This document shows positions 16,581 to 25,264 of a stretch of DNA of 29,809 bases, piece after piece (within the stretch, counting starts at the first letter, position 1; each line of letters opens with the position of its first letter). The stretch is from Stagnihabitans sp043721775. GTDB taxonomy: Bacteria; Pseudomonadota; Alphaproteobacteria; Rhodobacterales; Rhodobacteraceae. The stretch spans positions 1 to 29,809 of the forward strand of contig JAYSQA010000249.1 in the NCBI GenBank assembly GCA_043721775.1, read 5' to 3'. The notes beneath the pieces were generated by a model. It worked only from the letters and a program-made list of their open reading frames with translations, did not search any database and was not told where the DNA came from. Both the position numbers and the translations under genes were made by a program.

Positions 16581-16630
16581 TTCATTTGTTCATAAATATC
16601 CCGGAGGGTCCGGGAGGCTGGCCTCCCGGC
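16581..16630. repeat. Dispersed intergenic hairpin repeat, copy C
   Basis: TTCATTTGTTCATAAATATC leads into a 9-bp hairpin CCGGGAGGC-TG-GCCTCCCGG (16610-16629). Compared with copy B, one base in each arm has changed together (G to A, and the paired C to T), so base pairing is kept. It lies just beyond the ancestral stop of the acyltransferase gene, between it and the metallophosphoesterase gene. Confidence 0.85.
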
Positions 16631-16695
16631 GGTGTCAGCCCGCACTCGGCCCGGCATGCAGCACCGCCAGCGCCGCCGAGACCAGCCGCGCCATC

Positions 16696-16711
16696 GGCCC
16701 ATCGGCCCATC
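16696..16711. repeat. 8-bp tandem duplication that shifts the acyltransferase frame
   Basis: GGCCCATC occurs twice in tandem, preceded by a partial GCCATC. The extra unit adds eight bases and throws the acyltransferase gene out of frame about 20 codons before its natural end. Confidence 0.9.
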
Positions 16712-17869
16712 GTCGCGTGAGGTTAATATCACCGGCACTGAGGCGCCTATCACCAGCCCCGCCGCTTCCGCATGTGCCAGATGCGTCAACAGCTTGACCA
16801 GCATGTTCCCGGCATCCATATCCGGCACGATCAGCACTTCCGCCCGGACCGCCACCGCGCTGCGGATGCCCTTGGTGCGCGCCGCCGCCATATCCAGCGC
16901 GTTGTCCATCGCCAAGGGCCCATCGACCAACCCGCCGGTAATCTGCCCGCGCTCTGCCATCTTCGCCAGCAACGCCGCGTCCATCGACGAGGGGATATCC
17001 GGCGTCACCGTCTCCACCGCCGACAAAATGCCAACCCGAGGGCTGGCGATGCCCAGACTATGCGCCAGATCAATCGCGTTCTGCACGATATCAACCTTGG
17101 TCATCAGGTCGGGCGCTATGTTGATCGCCGCATCCGACACCAGCAAGGGATGCGGCAGCCCCGGCACATCCATCACGAAAATATGGGTGAACCGCCGCCC
17201 GACCCGCAAGCCCTTCACCCGGTCCAACATCGGATGCAGCAGAACATCGGTGTGCAGGTGCCCCTTCATGATCGCCTGCACCTTGCCAAACTGCACCAAC
17301 TCCACCGCCGCCAGCGCCGCCGCCTCACTCGATGCGCCGACAATCTGCACCCCCGTCAAGTCCACCCCGCAGGCCGAGGCCGCAGCCCTGATGCGCGGAC
17401 CATCCCCCAGCAGCACCGGCACGATCAAGCCATGATCGCGCGCCAGCATCGCCCCGCCCAGCGATTGGGGCTCGTCCGGCCAGACCACCGCCGTCACCAG
17501 CGCGGGCAAAGCCTGCGCCCGTTTCAGGATCGCGTCGAAATGCCGGTGCGTCTGCACCAGGAGCCCCGGCAGGTCGCGGTCATCAAACGACATCGGCTGT
17601 GTCGGGGCCCGCACCCCGGCCACGCCGCTGACCAGTTCCACCCCGTCCGCCAGCCGCACCACCTGCATCGCCAGCGTCACCAGCGCCTCTGGCCCCAGCG
17701 CCGTCACCGTCACCCGCGCCACCAACTCGTCCCCGGCCCGCGCCTGGCCGGTAAAGGTCAGATCCTGCCGCTGATACATCGACCCCGGCCCCGGCAGCAC
17801 ATTGCCCAACACCGCCGAGATCATCGCAGCCAGAAAGATACCCGAGGCGGTAGGGCCGTTCGCCCCCAC

Positions 17870-17905
17870 GCCACCGCCCTCGCCAGCGCCACCGCCCTCG
17901 CCAGC
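17870..17905. repeat. 18-bp tandem duplication in the MaoC domain
   Basis: GCCACCGCCCTCGCCAGC is present twice without change. It encodes a Gly/Glu/Ala-rich repeat (GAGEGGGAGEGGG) in a loop after the NHNPMH motif. The duplication keeps the frame and enlarges the loop by six residues. Confidence 0.9.
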
Positions 17906-18095
17906 GCCATCACGGTCGGGCAAATGCATCGGATTGTGGTTTCCGGTGGCGACAGCAAACACATAAAGATCATCCGCCGTGCAAAGCCTGCGCAACTCGG
18001 CCGTGTCACCGATTTTAAGCGTGTCGAAGGGGCGGTTTTCCATGATCATGGGGTCAGTTAGGCACCAGCCCCGCCGAAGGGCAAGTGCATTTCCT

Positions 18096-18189
18096 GCAAC
18101 ACCCGGCTCAGATCAACGCCCGGTATTGACCAGTCCGATCCAGCAACACCCGGCTCAGATCAAGGCCCGATATTGGCCATTCCAATACA
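18096..18189. repeat. 47-nt direct repeat at the 3' end of the flavin reductase gene
   Basis: Two copies lie 47 bases apart: 18096-18142 and 18143-18189. Both start GCAACACCCGGCTCAGATCAA and then diverge at eight positions. The second copy contains the real end of the flavin reductase gene (QYRALI-stop on the minus strand). The first also encodes GQYRALI-stop but is detached from any open frame. Diverged copies mean the duplication is not recent. Confidence 0.85.
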
Positions 18190-18658
18190 GCAATGCGCCC
18201 TGCCCGGCCGATGTGCGAATGTCCAGAACCCGGCCGATCAGGATGGAATGCGTGCCCCGGTCAATCATCTCATCCACCCGGCAGGCAAAGGCCATCGGCG
18301 CGTCGGCCAAAAGCCGCGTACCCTCGGCAGCCTCAGCCCACAGCGCCCCGTCATAACGCGCGGCCCCCTTGATGCCGACCACGCCCGAAAACCGCTCGGC
18401 CACCGCCTGCTGGCCCGCGCCCAGCGCCGACCAGCCAAAGACGCCGTAAGCCCCCAGCAAAGACCAGCAGGACGAGGCCCGGTTGATGCAGGCCAGCACC
18501 ATCGGCGGTTCCGCCGTCAACGAGATGCCGGTGGTCACCACCAGCCCGTTCGCCTCTGCCCCCTGCCCGACGGTGATCAGACTGCACGCCCCCACATAGC
18601 CGCGCATGGCGGCCTTGAAGGCTTCGGGGCTGGGTTGATGGGGGGCTGTGTGGTCCAT
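18155..18658 (-). CDS. Flavin reductase-domain protein (FMN-binding split barrel)
   Basis: This is a 167-residue protein of the HpaC/flavin reductase-like family, which supplies reduced flavin to a monooxygenase or reduces flavin directly. The typical flavin-binding pattern is visible: GACSLITVGQGAEANGLVVT (about 20-40), SLTAEPPMVLACINRASS, FSGVVGIKGAARYDGALW and the closing barrel strand DRGTHSILIGRVLDI. The ATG at 18658 is chosen because the open frame upstream is out of family. No monooxygenase gene is adjacent. It is divergent from dnaX, with a gap of about 97 bases that must hold both promoters. The 3' end lies in a diverged 47-nt duplication. Confidence 0.88.
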   Translation of the reverse strand: MDHTAPHQPSPEAFKAAMRGYVGACSLITVGQGAEANGLVVTTGISLTAEPPMVLACINRASSCWSLLGAYGVFGWSALGAGQQAVAERFSGVVGIKGAARYDGALWAEAAEGTRLLADAPMAFACRVDEMIDRGTHSILIGRVLDIRTSAGQGALLYWNGQYRALI

Positions 18659-18755
18659 ACTTGCCAGATAGGGCAAACCCCCTGCCATTTCCAGCGACGG
18701 TTTACCTTGACTGGCACAGGGCCTAATCTTGCCCCACCTCGAATCCGGGAACCCC

Positions 18756-20522
<1,767 letters not shown>

Positions 20523-20577
20523 CCCCCAAGCAACGCCCGCCGCACCCCCAAACCGCGCCGCCGCTCTTGCCAGCCGC

Positions 20578-20622
20578 GCCTCCGCCTGCCTCGCCTCCGC
20601 CTGCCTCGCCTCCGCCTGCCTC
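20578..20622. repeat. 15-bp tandem repeat, three copies, between dnaX and ybaB
   Basis: GCCTCCGCCTGCCTC is repeated three times without change, followed by a partial fourth unit (GCCCAAGCCTG). It lies in the 169-base gap between the dnaX stop and the ybaB start. A reading frame through it would give Pro-Ala-Ser-Pro repeats, but no start or family supports translation. Confidence 0.9.
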
Positions 20623-20691
20623 GCCCAAGCCTGACCCTTGCCCCAAGCCCCGATTTTGCCTATCTCTAAGCCAGACCAAAAGGAGAAGCCG

Positions 20692-21036
20692 ATGCTGAAA
20701 GGTTTTGGCGTCATGGGTGACATGGCCAAGATGATGAAGGCCGCCCAGGACGTGCAAGGCAAGATGGCCGAATTGCAGGACCAACTCGCCCGCATCGTCG
20801 TCACAGGGGAATCCGGCGCAGGCCTCGTCAAAGCCCGCGTCACCGCCAAGGGCGAGGTCACCGGCCTCGACATTTCCCCCAGCATTCTTGTGGCGTCCGA
20901 AAAGGAGGTCGTCGAAGACCTGATCATCGCCGCAATCCGCGACGCCCAAGCCAAGGCCACCACCCGCAGCCAGCAGGAAATGGCCCGCCTGGCCGAGGCG
21001 ATGGGCCTGCCCGCCGACTTCAATATGCCTTTCTGA
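20692..21036 (+). CDS. ybaB: YbaB/EbfC-family nucleoid-associated protein
   Basis: The 114-residue protein has the typical YbaB form: a start MLKGFGVMGDMAKMMKAAQ, helix QGKMAELQDQLARI, a central beta sheet (VTGESGAGLVKARVTAKGEV), then EKEVVEDLIIAAIRDAQAKA and a tail ending MGLPADFNMPF. The family forms tweezer-shaped dimers that bind DNA and is almost always encoded between dnaX and recR, as here. AAAAGGAG at 20678-20685 sets the ATG at 20692. The upstream in-frame codon at 20638 would add unrelated residues. Confidence 0.96.
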   Translation: MLKGFGVMGDMAKMMKAAQDVQGKMAELQDQLARIVVTGESGAGLVKARVTAKGEVTGLDISPSILVASEKEVVEDLIIAAIRDAQAKATTRSQQEMARLAEAMGLPADFNMPF

Positions 21037-21043
21037 ACCTCTT

Positions 21044-21071
21044 TCACTGTGGTCCAAATATGCCTCGGGGG
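21044..21071. repeat. Dispersed intergenic repeat, partial copy D
   Basis: CTTTCACTGTGGTCCAAATA directly after the ybaB stop matches the left half of copy A (CTTTCACATTGGTTCAAATA). The G/C hairpin of the other copies is not present; other hairpins follow instead. Confidence 0.55.
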
Positions 21072-21085
21072 TGATGAGCGATCAG

Positions 21086-21160
21086 AAATCCTCCAGTGGA
21101 GGATTTCCGCGAAGAACGCCCGGCCCGTGGCTGGGATGAGGGGGTGCCCCCCCCCAGCCA
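21086..21160. repeat. Two hairpins between ybaB and recR
   Basis: A perfect 9-bp hairpin AAATCCTCC-AGT-GGAGGATTT lies at 21086-21106. A second potential stem pairs TGGCTGGG (21128-21135) with CCCAGCCA (21153-21160) around a G/C-rich loop. They sit in the 157-base gap before recR. They have no U-run and may act as partial terminators or mRNA processing signals within the operon. Confidence 0.65.
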
Positions 21161-21193
21161 GGTCCGCAGAGCGCCTCCCTTGAAAGCCATCCC

Positions 21194-21793
21194 ATGACCG
21201 AAGCCCCGCGCGACATCGAAACCCTGATCGACCTGATGTCCCGCTTGCCGGGCCTTGGGCCAAGGTCTGCCCGCCGCGCCGTGCTGGCGATGCTGAAACG
21301 GCGCGAGGGCCTGATGGCCCCGCTCGCCCAGGCCCTCGCCGGCGTGGCCCTCTCTGCGCGCGACTGTAAAATCTGCGGCAATATCGGCACCGCTGACCTT
21401 TGCGCCATCTGCGCCGATCCGGCCCGCGCCACGGGCGAGCTTTGCATCGTCGAAGACGTAGCTGACCTCTGGGCGATGGAACGCTCCCGCGCCTTCAAGG
21501 GTCGTTATCATGTGCTGGGCGGCACCCTGTCCGCACTCGACTCCATAGGCCCGGAACAACTGCGCATCCCGGCCTTGGTGGCCCGCGTTACCGCTGAAAC
21601 GGTGCGCGAGGTGATCCTTGCCCTCAACGCCACTGTCGACGGCCAGACTACGGCGCATTACATCGCCGACACGCTGGACGGCACCGCCGTTCGCATCACC
21701 TCGCTGGCGCAGGGCGTGCCGATCGGCGGCGAACTGGACTACCTGGACGACGGCACCATCGGTGCCGCCTTGCGCGCCAGACGGACTGTCTAG
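21194..21793 (+). CDS. recR: Recombination mediator protein RecR
   Basis: The 199-residue protein is the normal RecR length. The N-terminal helix-hairpin-helix is LMSRLPGLGPRSARRAV. The zinc finger has Cys58, Cys61, Cys70 and Cys73 (CKICGNIGTADLCAIC). The Toprim domain starts LCIVEDVADLWAMER and includes YHVLGGTLSALDSIGP. The C-terminal Walker-B-like motif is around ITSLAQGVPIGGELDYLDDGTIGAAL. It works with RecF/RecO in loading RecA at gaps. It is the third gene of the dnaX-ybaB-recR set, separated from ybaB by hairpin sequences. Confidence 0.97.
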   Translation: MTEAPRDIETLIDLMSRLPGLGPRSARRAVLAMLKRREGLMAPLAQALAGVALSARDCKICGNIGTADLCAICADPARATGELCIVEDVADLWAMERSRAFKGRYHVLGGTLSALDSIGPEQLRIPALVARVTAETVREVILALNATVDGQTTAHYIADTLDGTAVRITSLAQGVPIGGELDYLDDGTIGAALRARRTV

Positions 21794-21856
21794 GTGTTCA
21801 GTCCCGGCATTTGCGCGCCGGTGTCAGGGTTCCTCGGCGGGGGCCATCTGCCCCCA

Positions 21857-23497
21857 TCACCCGATCAGGATATGTGCCGAAAGCCCGATGATCGAGGTCA
21901 CCGTCAGCAGCGAAATCGCGTCAGGGCCGAAGTCCAGCACGACATGGCCGTGGTACATCGTGGCAGAGTCATGCACCACCTCCGCCGCCGTCTTGACCGC
22001 CCCGCCCCAAAGCGAGGCCGCCAGCGACAATTCATCCACCGATTTGTCAAAATCGGTGATGGTGTCCCGGCCCGACCCTGCGGCAAAGACGAAATCATCC
22101 GCCCCGCCATTGCCCGCCATCCGGTCATTCCCGGCATTGCCGATCAGCGTGTCATTGCCGCCCAGACCCACCAGCCGGTTGGCCAGCGCATTGCCTATCA
22201 CCGTATCGGCCCCGCCACCCCCCGTCGCATTCTCGATCTTGCAATTCAGCGCGATGGACACGTTCTGGCTGAACCCGCCGATGTCCGAGAAATGTCCGGC
22301 GTTCAGGTCAATCTTCTGCGCCATGGCAAAGCCCGACAGATCCAGCGTGTCTTTGCCCGCCCCGTCCCAGATGCACAACAGCGGTGCTGCGTTCCTGGCA
22401 AAGTTGTACACACCGCCCACATTGCTGTGAAAACCGTAAACGCTGTCGCCAGCCCGCGCGCCCGCATTCACACCGTAAAGCTGCTGCAACGCGTAAATGT
22501 CATACATCATCAACGTCTGGGCGTAATGGCCGGGCGCATTCGGCTCGGTCTCGACCGCATCGAAATAGCTCATCACCGAGTATTGTGAACTGTCCTGCCG
22601 GAACTGGGCGTAGGCGTCGTAGGTGATGTCAAGGTTCGGGTCCGCATCATAATCGCCCGGATGATCCAGACCCATGGCATGACCCAACTCATGCAGAATA
22701 ACAAACGCGCTGTAGCTGCCCGCCGGAAACCGGGTCTGCGAGACAGAGTCGGTGTTCAGCCACAGATCGCCATCTTCCGATGTCGCATCGGTGGAGCCTG
22801 GAAAATTGGCGAAAGCTCCCGCCCCGTCGGTGGTAGAGGTGTACTGCCCGATCAGGAAGGTGGCATCATTGGTGTAACCGTCCGGTGCGACCCGCTCGAA
22901 CGTCAGGTTGGCCACATCCGAGTAATTCGCCAGCGCCCCTGCCACCGCGGCCATCTGCGCCGTTGTGGCCTGATGAAACGCCACCGGGTTGAGGTCGGCA
23001 TCATAGGCCGGCCCCTGCGACCGGAAGCCATAGGTCAGATGCACGGGCGTAGCCGCGTCAGCAGCCCATGACAGACCCTCGCGGTACAGTTCCGCAGCCC
23101 CCAGTTCCACGCCATAGCTGACCTTGCTGCCCACGGTCATCGACAAGCCGTACTGGCCCTTGGACCCGGTGTCGACCGCCAGCACGTCCAGATAGTAGGT
23201 GCCCGTCGTCGCCGCAGTATAGGTCAGGCCAGCCGAATATCCCGGCCCGCCGTTGTCATTGCGCAGCAAACTTTGCCCGGCCTCGCCGTGCAGGATCAGC
23301 TTGGGGTTGGTCACCCCGCTATCCAGCGCCCCGACACCCACCGCACCAAAGCTGTAGGTCGTCCCGGCTTTCAGGCTCACCGCCACCCAGTCGTGCTGGC
23401 CCATACCCAGAACGCCCCGAAACTCATCCCCGTCCGCGATATGGTAAGGCGTCAGCGTCGAGGCTGGGGCATCGGTGGTCTCGTGGATCGTGGACAT
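21857..23497 (-). CDS. Serralysin-like M10 metallopeptidase with RTX repeats
   Basis: The 546-residue protein has no N-terminal signal peptide. Residues about 20-125 form a pre-peptidase (PPC-like) beta domain (GQHDWVAVSLKAGTTYSFGA, TGTYYLDVLAV). The metzincin site is HELGHAMGLDH with His269, Glu270, His273 and His279, and the Met-turn is SVMSYF around Met309. The C-terminal part has a short RTX block (GLGGNDTLIGNAGNDRMAG) that binds calcium, then DFVFAAGSGRDTITDF and the tail used by type I secretion. A secreted, calcium-activated protease is expected. No type I secretion genes are in the window. ATG 23497 is preferred over the one at 23560; AAAGGA lies about ten bases upstream. Confidence 0.92.
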   Translation of the reverse strand: MSTIHETTDAPASTLTPYHIADGDEFRGVLGMGQHDWVAVSLKAGTTYSFGAVGVGALDSGVTNPKLILHGEAGQSLLRNDNGGPGYSAGLTYTAATTGTYYLDVLAVDTGSKGQYGLSMTVGSKVSYGVELGAAELYREGLSWAADAATPVHLTYGFRSQGPAYDADLNPVAFHQATTAQMAAVAGALANYSDVANLTFERVAPDGYTNDATFLIGQYTSTTDGAGAFANFPGSTDATSEDGDLWLNTDSVSQTRFPAGSYSAFVILHELGHAMGLDHPGDYDADPNLDITYDAYAQFRQDSSQYSVMSYFDAVETEPNAPGHYAQTLMMYDIYALQQLYGVNAGARAGDSVYGFHSNVGGVYNFARNAAPLLCIWDGAGKDTLDLSGFAMAQKIDLNAGHFSDIGGFSQNVSIALNCKIENATGGGGADTVIGNALANRLVGLGGNDTLIGNAGNDRMAGNGGADDFVFAAGSGRDTITDFDKSVDELSLAASLWGGAVKTAAEVVHDSATMYHGHVVLDFGPDAISLLTVTSIIGLSAHILIG

Positions 23498-23640
23498 GAA
23501 CGCTGCGTCCTTTTCAAGGGCCTGTTCAACGTCTGGTAGCACAACCCTCCTGCTTTCCAATTAAAAAGAGGTCCGGGCAAGGGATCAAACCCGGCGCACA
23601 GCGCAACACCCTGTCATGCTTTTGGAAACAATCAAAACAA

Positions 23641-23667
23641 AAGCCCGCGCAACTTGGGCGCGGGCTT
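23641..23667 (-). terminator. Terminator after trcR
   Basis: A perfect 10-bp stem AAGCCCGCGC / GCGCGGGCTT with a 7-base loop is followed on the minus strand by a T-rich run (TTTTGTTTTGATT). It ends the minus-strand trcR transcript 25 bases after the stop codon. Confidence 0.9.
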
Positions 23668-23692
23668 CAGGCTTTGCAACGGTCAGGCGACC

Positions 23693-24436
23693 TTACAGGT
23701 CGTCATCATCATCATCATCATCGCCATGCGGCATCGTGAAGAAGCTTTCCGCATCCGAATAATCGGCGGGCTTTTCTTCGCGGCTGGGCTTGTCCACCCG
23801 GGTGAAGGCGGCCAGCCCCGAAGGCATCTTCGGCTCGTCCTTCATCCCCAGCGATTGTTCGGTTGACACCAGCTTGCGGCGTTCGTCATCCGACATCACG
23901 ACACCTTCGGCAGCCTTGCGCCGGGCGGCAGCCTGCACGGCGGTGTCAAGTTCGGTCTGGCGGCACAGGCCAAGGGCCACCGGATCAATCGGCGTGATCT
24001 GGCCGATGTTCCAGTGCGTCCGCTCGCGGATGGCCTGAATGGTCGGCTTGGTGGTGCCAACCAGCTTGCCCACGGCGCCGTCCGACAGTTCCGGGTGGAA
24101 CTTGACCAACCACAGAATGGCCGCCGGACGATCCTGCCGCTTGGACAAGGGAGTATACCTCGGCCCCCGGCGCTTTTCCTCGCCCACGGCAGACTGGTTG
24201 AACTTCAGCTTCAGCTTGTGCAGCGGGTCTTTCTGCCCACGCTCAATCTCGATTGCGTCCAACTGGTTGTTCGACACCGGGTCGAAGCCTTTCACGCCGG
24301 TCGCCACGTCACCGTCGGCGATCCCCTGCACTTCCAGCTCGTGCATTCCGCAGAAATCAGCAACCTGACGGAAGGTGAGCGTGGTGTTGTCCACCAGCCA
24401 GACGGCGGTGGCCTTCGACATCAGCGGCTTTGTCAC
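23693..24436 (-). CDS. trcR: TrcR-type cell-cycle transcriptional regulator (DUF1013)
   Basis: This is a 247-residue protein of the alphaproteobacterial TrcR family, which is linked to CtrA-type cell-cycle control. The family core is clear: KATAVWLVDNTTLTFRQVADFCGMHELEVQ (about 8-37), AIEIERGQKDP, and a helix-turn-helix-like region DRPAAILWLVKFHPELSDGAVGKLVGTTKPTIQAIRERTHWN (about 105-146). GTG at 24436 is chosen as start because AAAGGAG lies eight bases upstream; ATG 24421 is the alternative. The C-terminus is unusually acidic, ending in eight Asp encoded by a GAT/GAC run. It is divergent from the ribonuclease gene and followed by a strong terminator. Confidence 0.92.
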   Translation of the reverse strand: MTKPLMSKATAVWLVDNTTLTFRQVADFCGMHELEVQGIADGDVATGVKGFDPVSNNQLDAIEIERGQKDPLHKLKLKFNQSAVGEEKRRGPRYTPLSKRQDRPAAILWLVKFHPELSDGAVGKLVGTTKPTIQAIRERTHWNIGQITPIDPVALGLCRQTELDTAVQAAARRKAAEGVVMSDDERRKLVSTEQSLGMKDEPKMPSGLAAFTRVDKPSREEKPADYSDAESFFTMPHGDDDDDDDDL

Positions 24437-24565
24437 CTTGATCACTCCTTTACAAATCTTTCCCAAGCCGGGAAAACGGCTGCGACCCGTGGGCCGCGAT
24501 CTTCTCGTTCTCAGGGGGAAGTCTGGGCCGATATAGTGAAATTCTTCGGAGGTTGAAAGTACCAA
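24437..24565. promoter_or_regulatory. Divergent promoter region trcR / ribonuclease T2
   Basis: These 129 bases separate two divergent genes and must hold both promoters. The AAAGGAG for trcR is clear. For the ribonuclease the only purine-rich site is GGAGG at 24548-24552, 13 bases before the ATG, which is a long spacing. I could not assign promoter boxes. Confidence 0.5.
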
Positions 24566-25201
24566 ATGCGAATGATTGCCCTTGCCCTCTGCTCGCTTCT
24601 GATTTCCGGGGCTGCAAAAGCCCAGGATACCCAGCCCGGTGGCTTCGATTATTACCTGCTGGCCCTGTCATGGACCCCGAACTGGTGTGCTGCGACGGGT
24701 GATTCCCAAGGCGCGTCCGAATGCGCAAGGCATGGGCTGACCTTCAGCCTGCATGGTCTTTGGCCCGAGTATGAGGCGGGCGGTTTCCCTTCGGGCTGTA
24801 GCACCAGCGCCAAGGACCCCTCGCGCAGTGACACCGCCGCAATGGAGGATATCATGGGCAGCGCGGGCCTTGCCTGGCACGAATGGAAGACGCATGGCCG
24901 CTGCACCGGCCTGACATCGGACGCTTATTTCGCCCTGATGCGCAAAGCTTACACCGCCCTGGTCCTGCCGCCCACGCTGGCGCAGGTGGACCATACCGAA
25001 CAGGTGGCCCCGAAGGCGCTGCAAGACGCCTTCCTGCAAAGCAACCCCAGCCTGACCCCGCAGGATATCGCCGTCACCTGCGACCAGACCATGATCACCG
25101 AGGTCCGCATCTGCCTGACCAAGGATCTTGCCCCGCATCCCTGCGGCGCGGCCGTCCACGCCTGCACCCTGCCAAGCGCCGAACTGGATGCCGTCCGTTA
25201 A
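24566..25201 (+). CDS. Secreted ribonuclease T2
   Basis: This 211-residue protein starts with a signal peptide (MRMIALALCSLLISGAAKAQ). It carries both RNase T2 active-site blocks: CAS1 LTFSLHGLWP with His63, and CAS2 AWHEWKTHGRC with His105, Glu106 and His110. Several Cys (41, 53, 78, 113 and three near the end) fit disulfides in the periplasm or outside the cell. The enzyme cuts single-stranded RNA to 3' phosphates via 2',3'-cyclic ends and would scavenge phosphate or nucleosides. The TAA stop lies inside the first unit of a 15-bp tandem repeat, where a single T separates stop TAA from the CAA of the other four units. An alternative in-frame ATG lies two codons downstream. Confidence 0.93.
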   Translation: MRMIALALCSLLISGAAKAQDTQPGGFDYYLLALSWTPNWCAATGDSQGASECARHGLTFSLHGLWPEYEAGGFPSGCSTSAKDPSRSDTAAMEDIMGSAGLAWHEWKTHGRCTGLTSDAYFALMRKAYTALVLPPTLAQVDHTEQVAPKALQDAFLQSNPSLTPQDIAVTCDQTMITEVRICLTKDLAPHPCGAAVHACTLPSAELDAVR

Positions 25202-25264
25202 GCCGCCGTCCGTCAAGCCGCCGTCCGTCAAGCCGCCATCCGTCAAGCCGCCATCCGTCAAGCC
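25190..25264. repeat. 15-bp tandem repeat, five units, at two convergent gene ends
   Basis: Units of GCC-GCC-rich consensus GCCGTCCGTCAAGCC start at 25190, 25205, 25220, 25235 and 25250. The first has TAA (the ribonuclease stop) in place of CAA. The last two have A for G at position 4. The glutathione transferase stop lies in unit 5. On the minus strand every unit supplies a stop in that gene's frame. Confidence 0.95.

Larger units (their letters stand above)
16635..18049 (-). pseudogene. MaoC-phosphate acetyl/butyryltransferase fusion with an 8-bp frameshifting duplication
   Basis: Residues about 1-150 form a MaoC hot-dog domain (ATGNHNPMH, then a GIFLAAMISAVLG helix). Residues about 165-460 form a phosphate acyltransferase domain (GASSEAAALAAVELV, MKGHLHTDVLLHP, SDAAINIAPDLMTKVDI, GGLVDGPLAMDNALD). 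The family transfers an acyl group between CoA and phosphate. Near the C-terminus GGCCCATC is present twice in tandem (16696-16703, 16704-16711). Removing one copy restores the expected ending DDGPMARLVSAALAVLHAGP with a stop at 16635-16637. As it stands the frame runs on to 16367, replacing the last helix and adding about 90 unrelated residues. Whether the product works is unknown. An 18-bp in-frame duplication lies in the MaoC part. No acetate kinase gene is adjacent. Confidence 0.85.

Noticed and set aside
25190..25264. CRISPR-like array
   Set aside because: The 15-bp units abut with no spacers and there are no cas genes; it is a simple tandem repeat.
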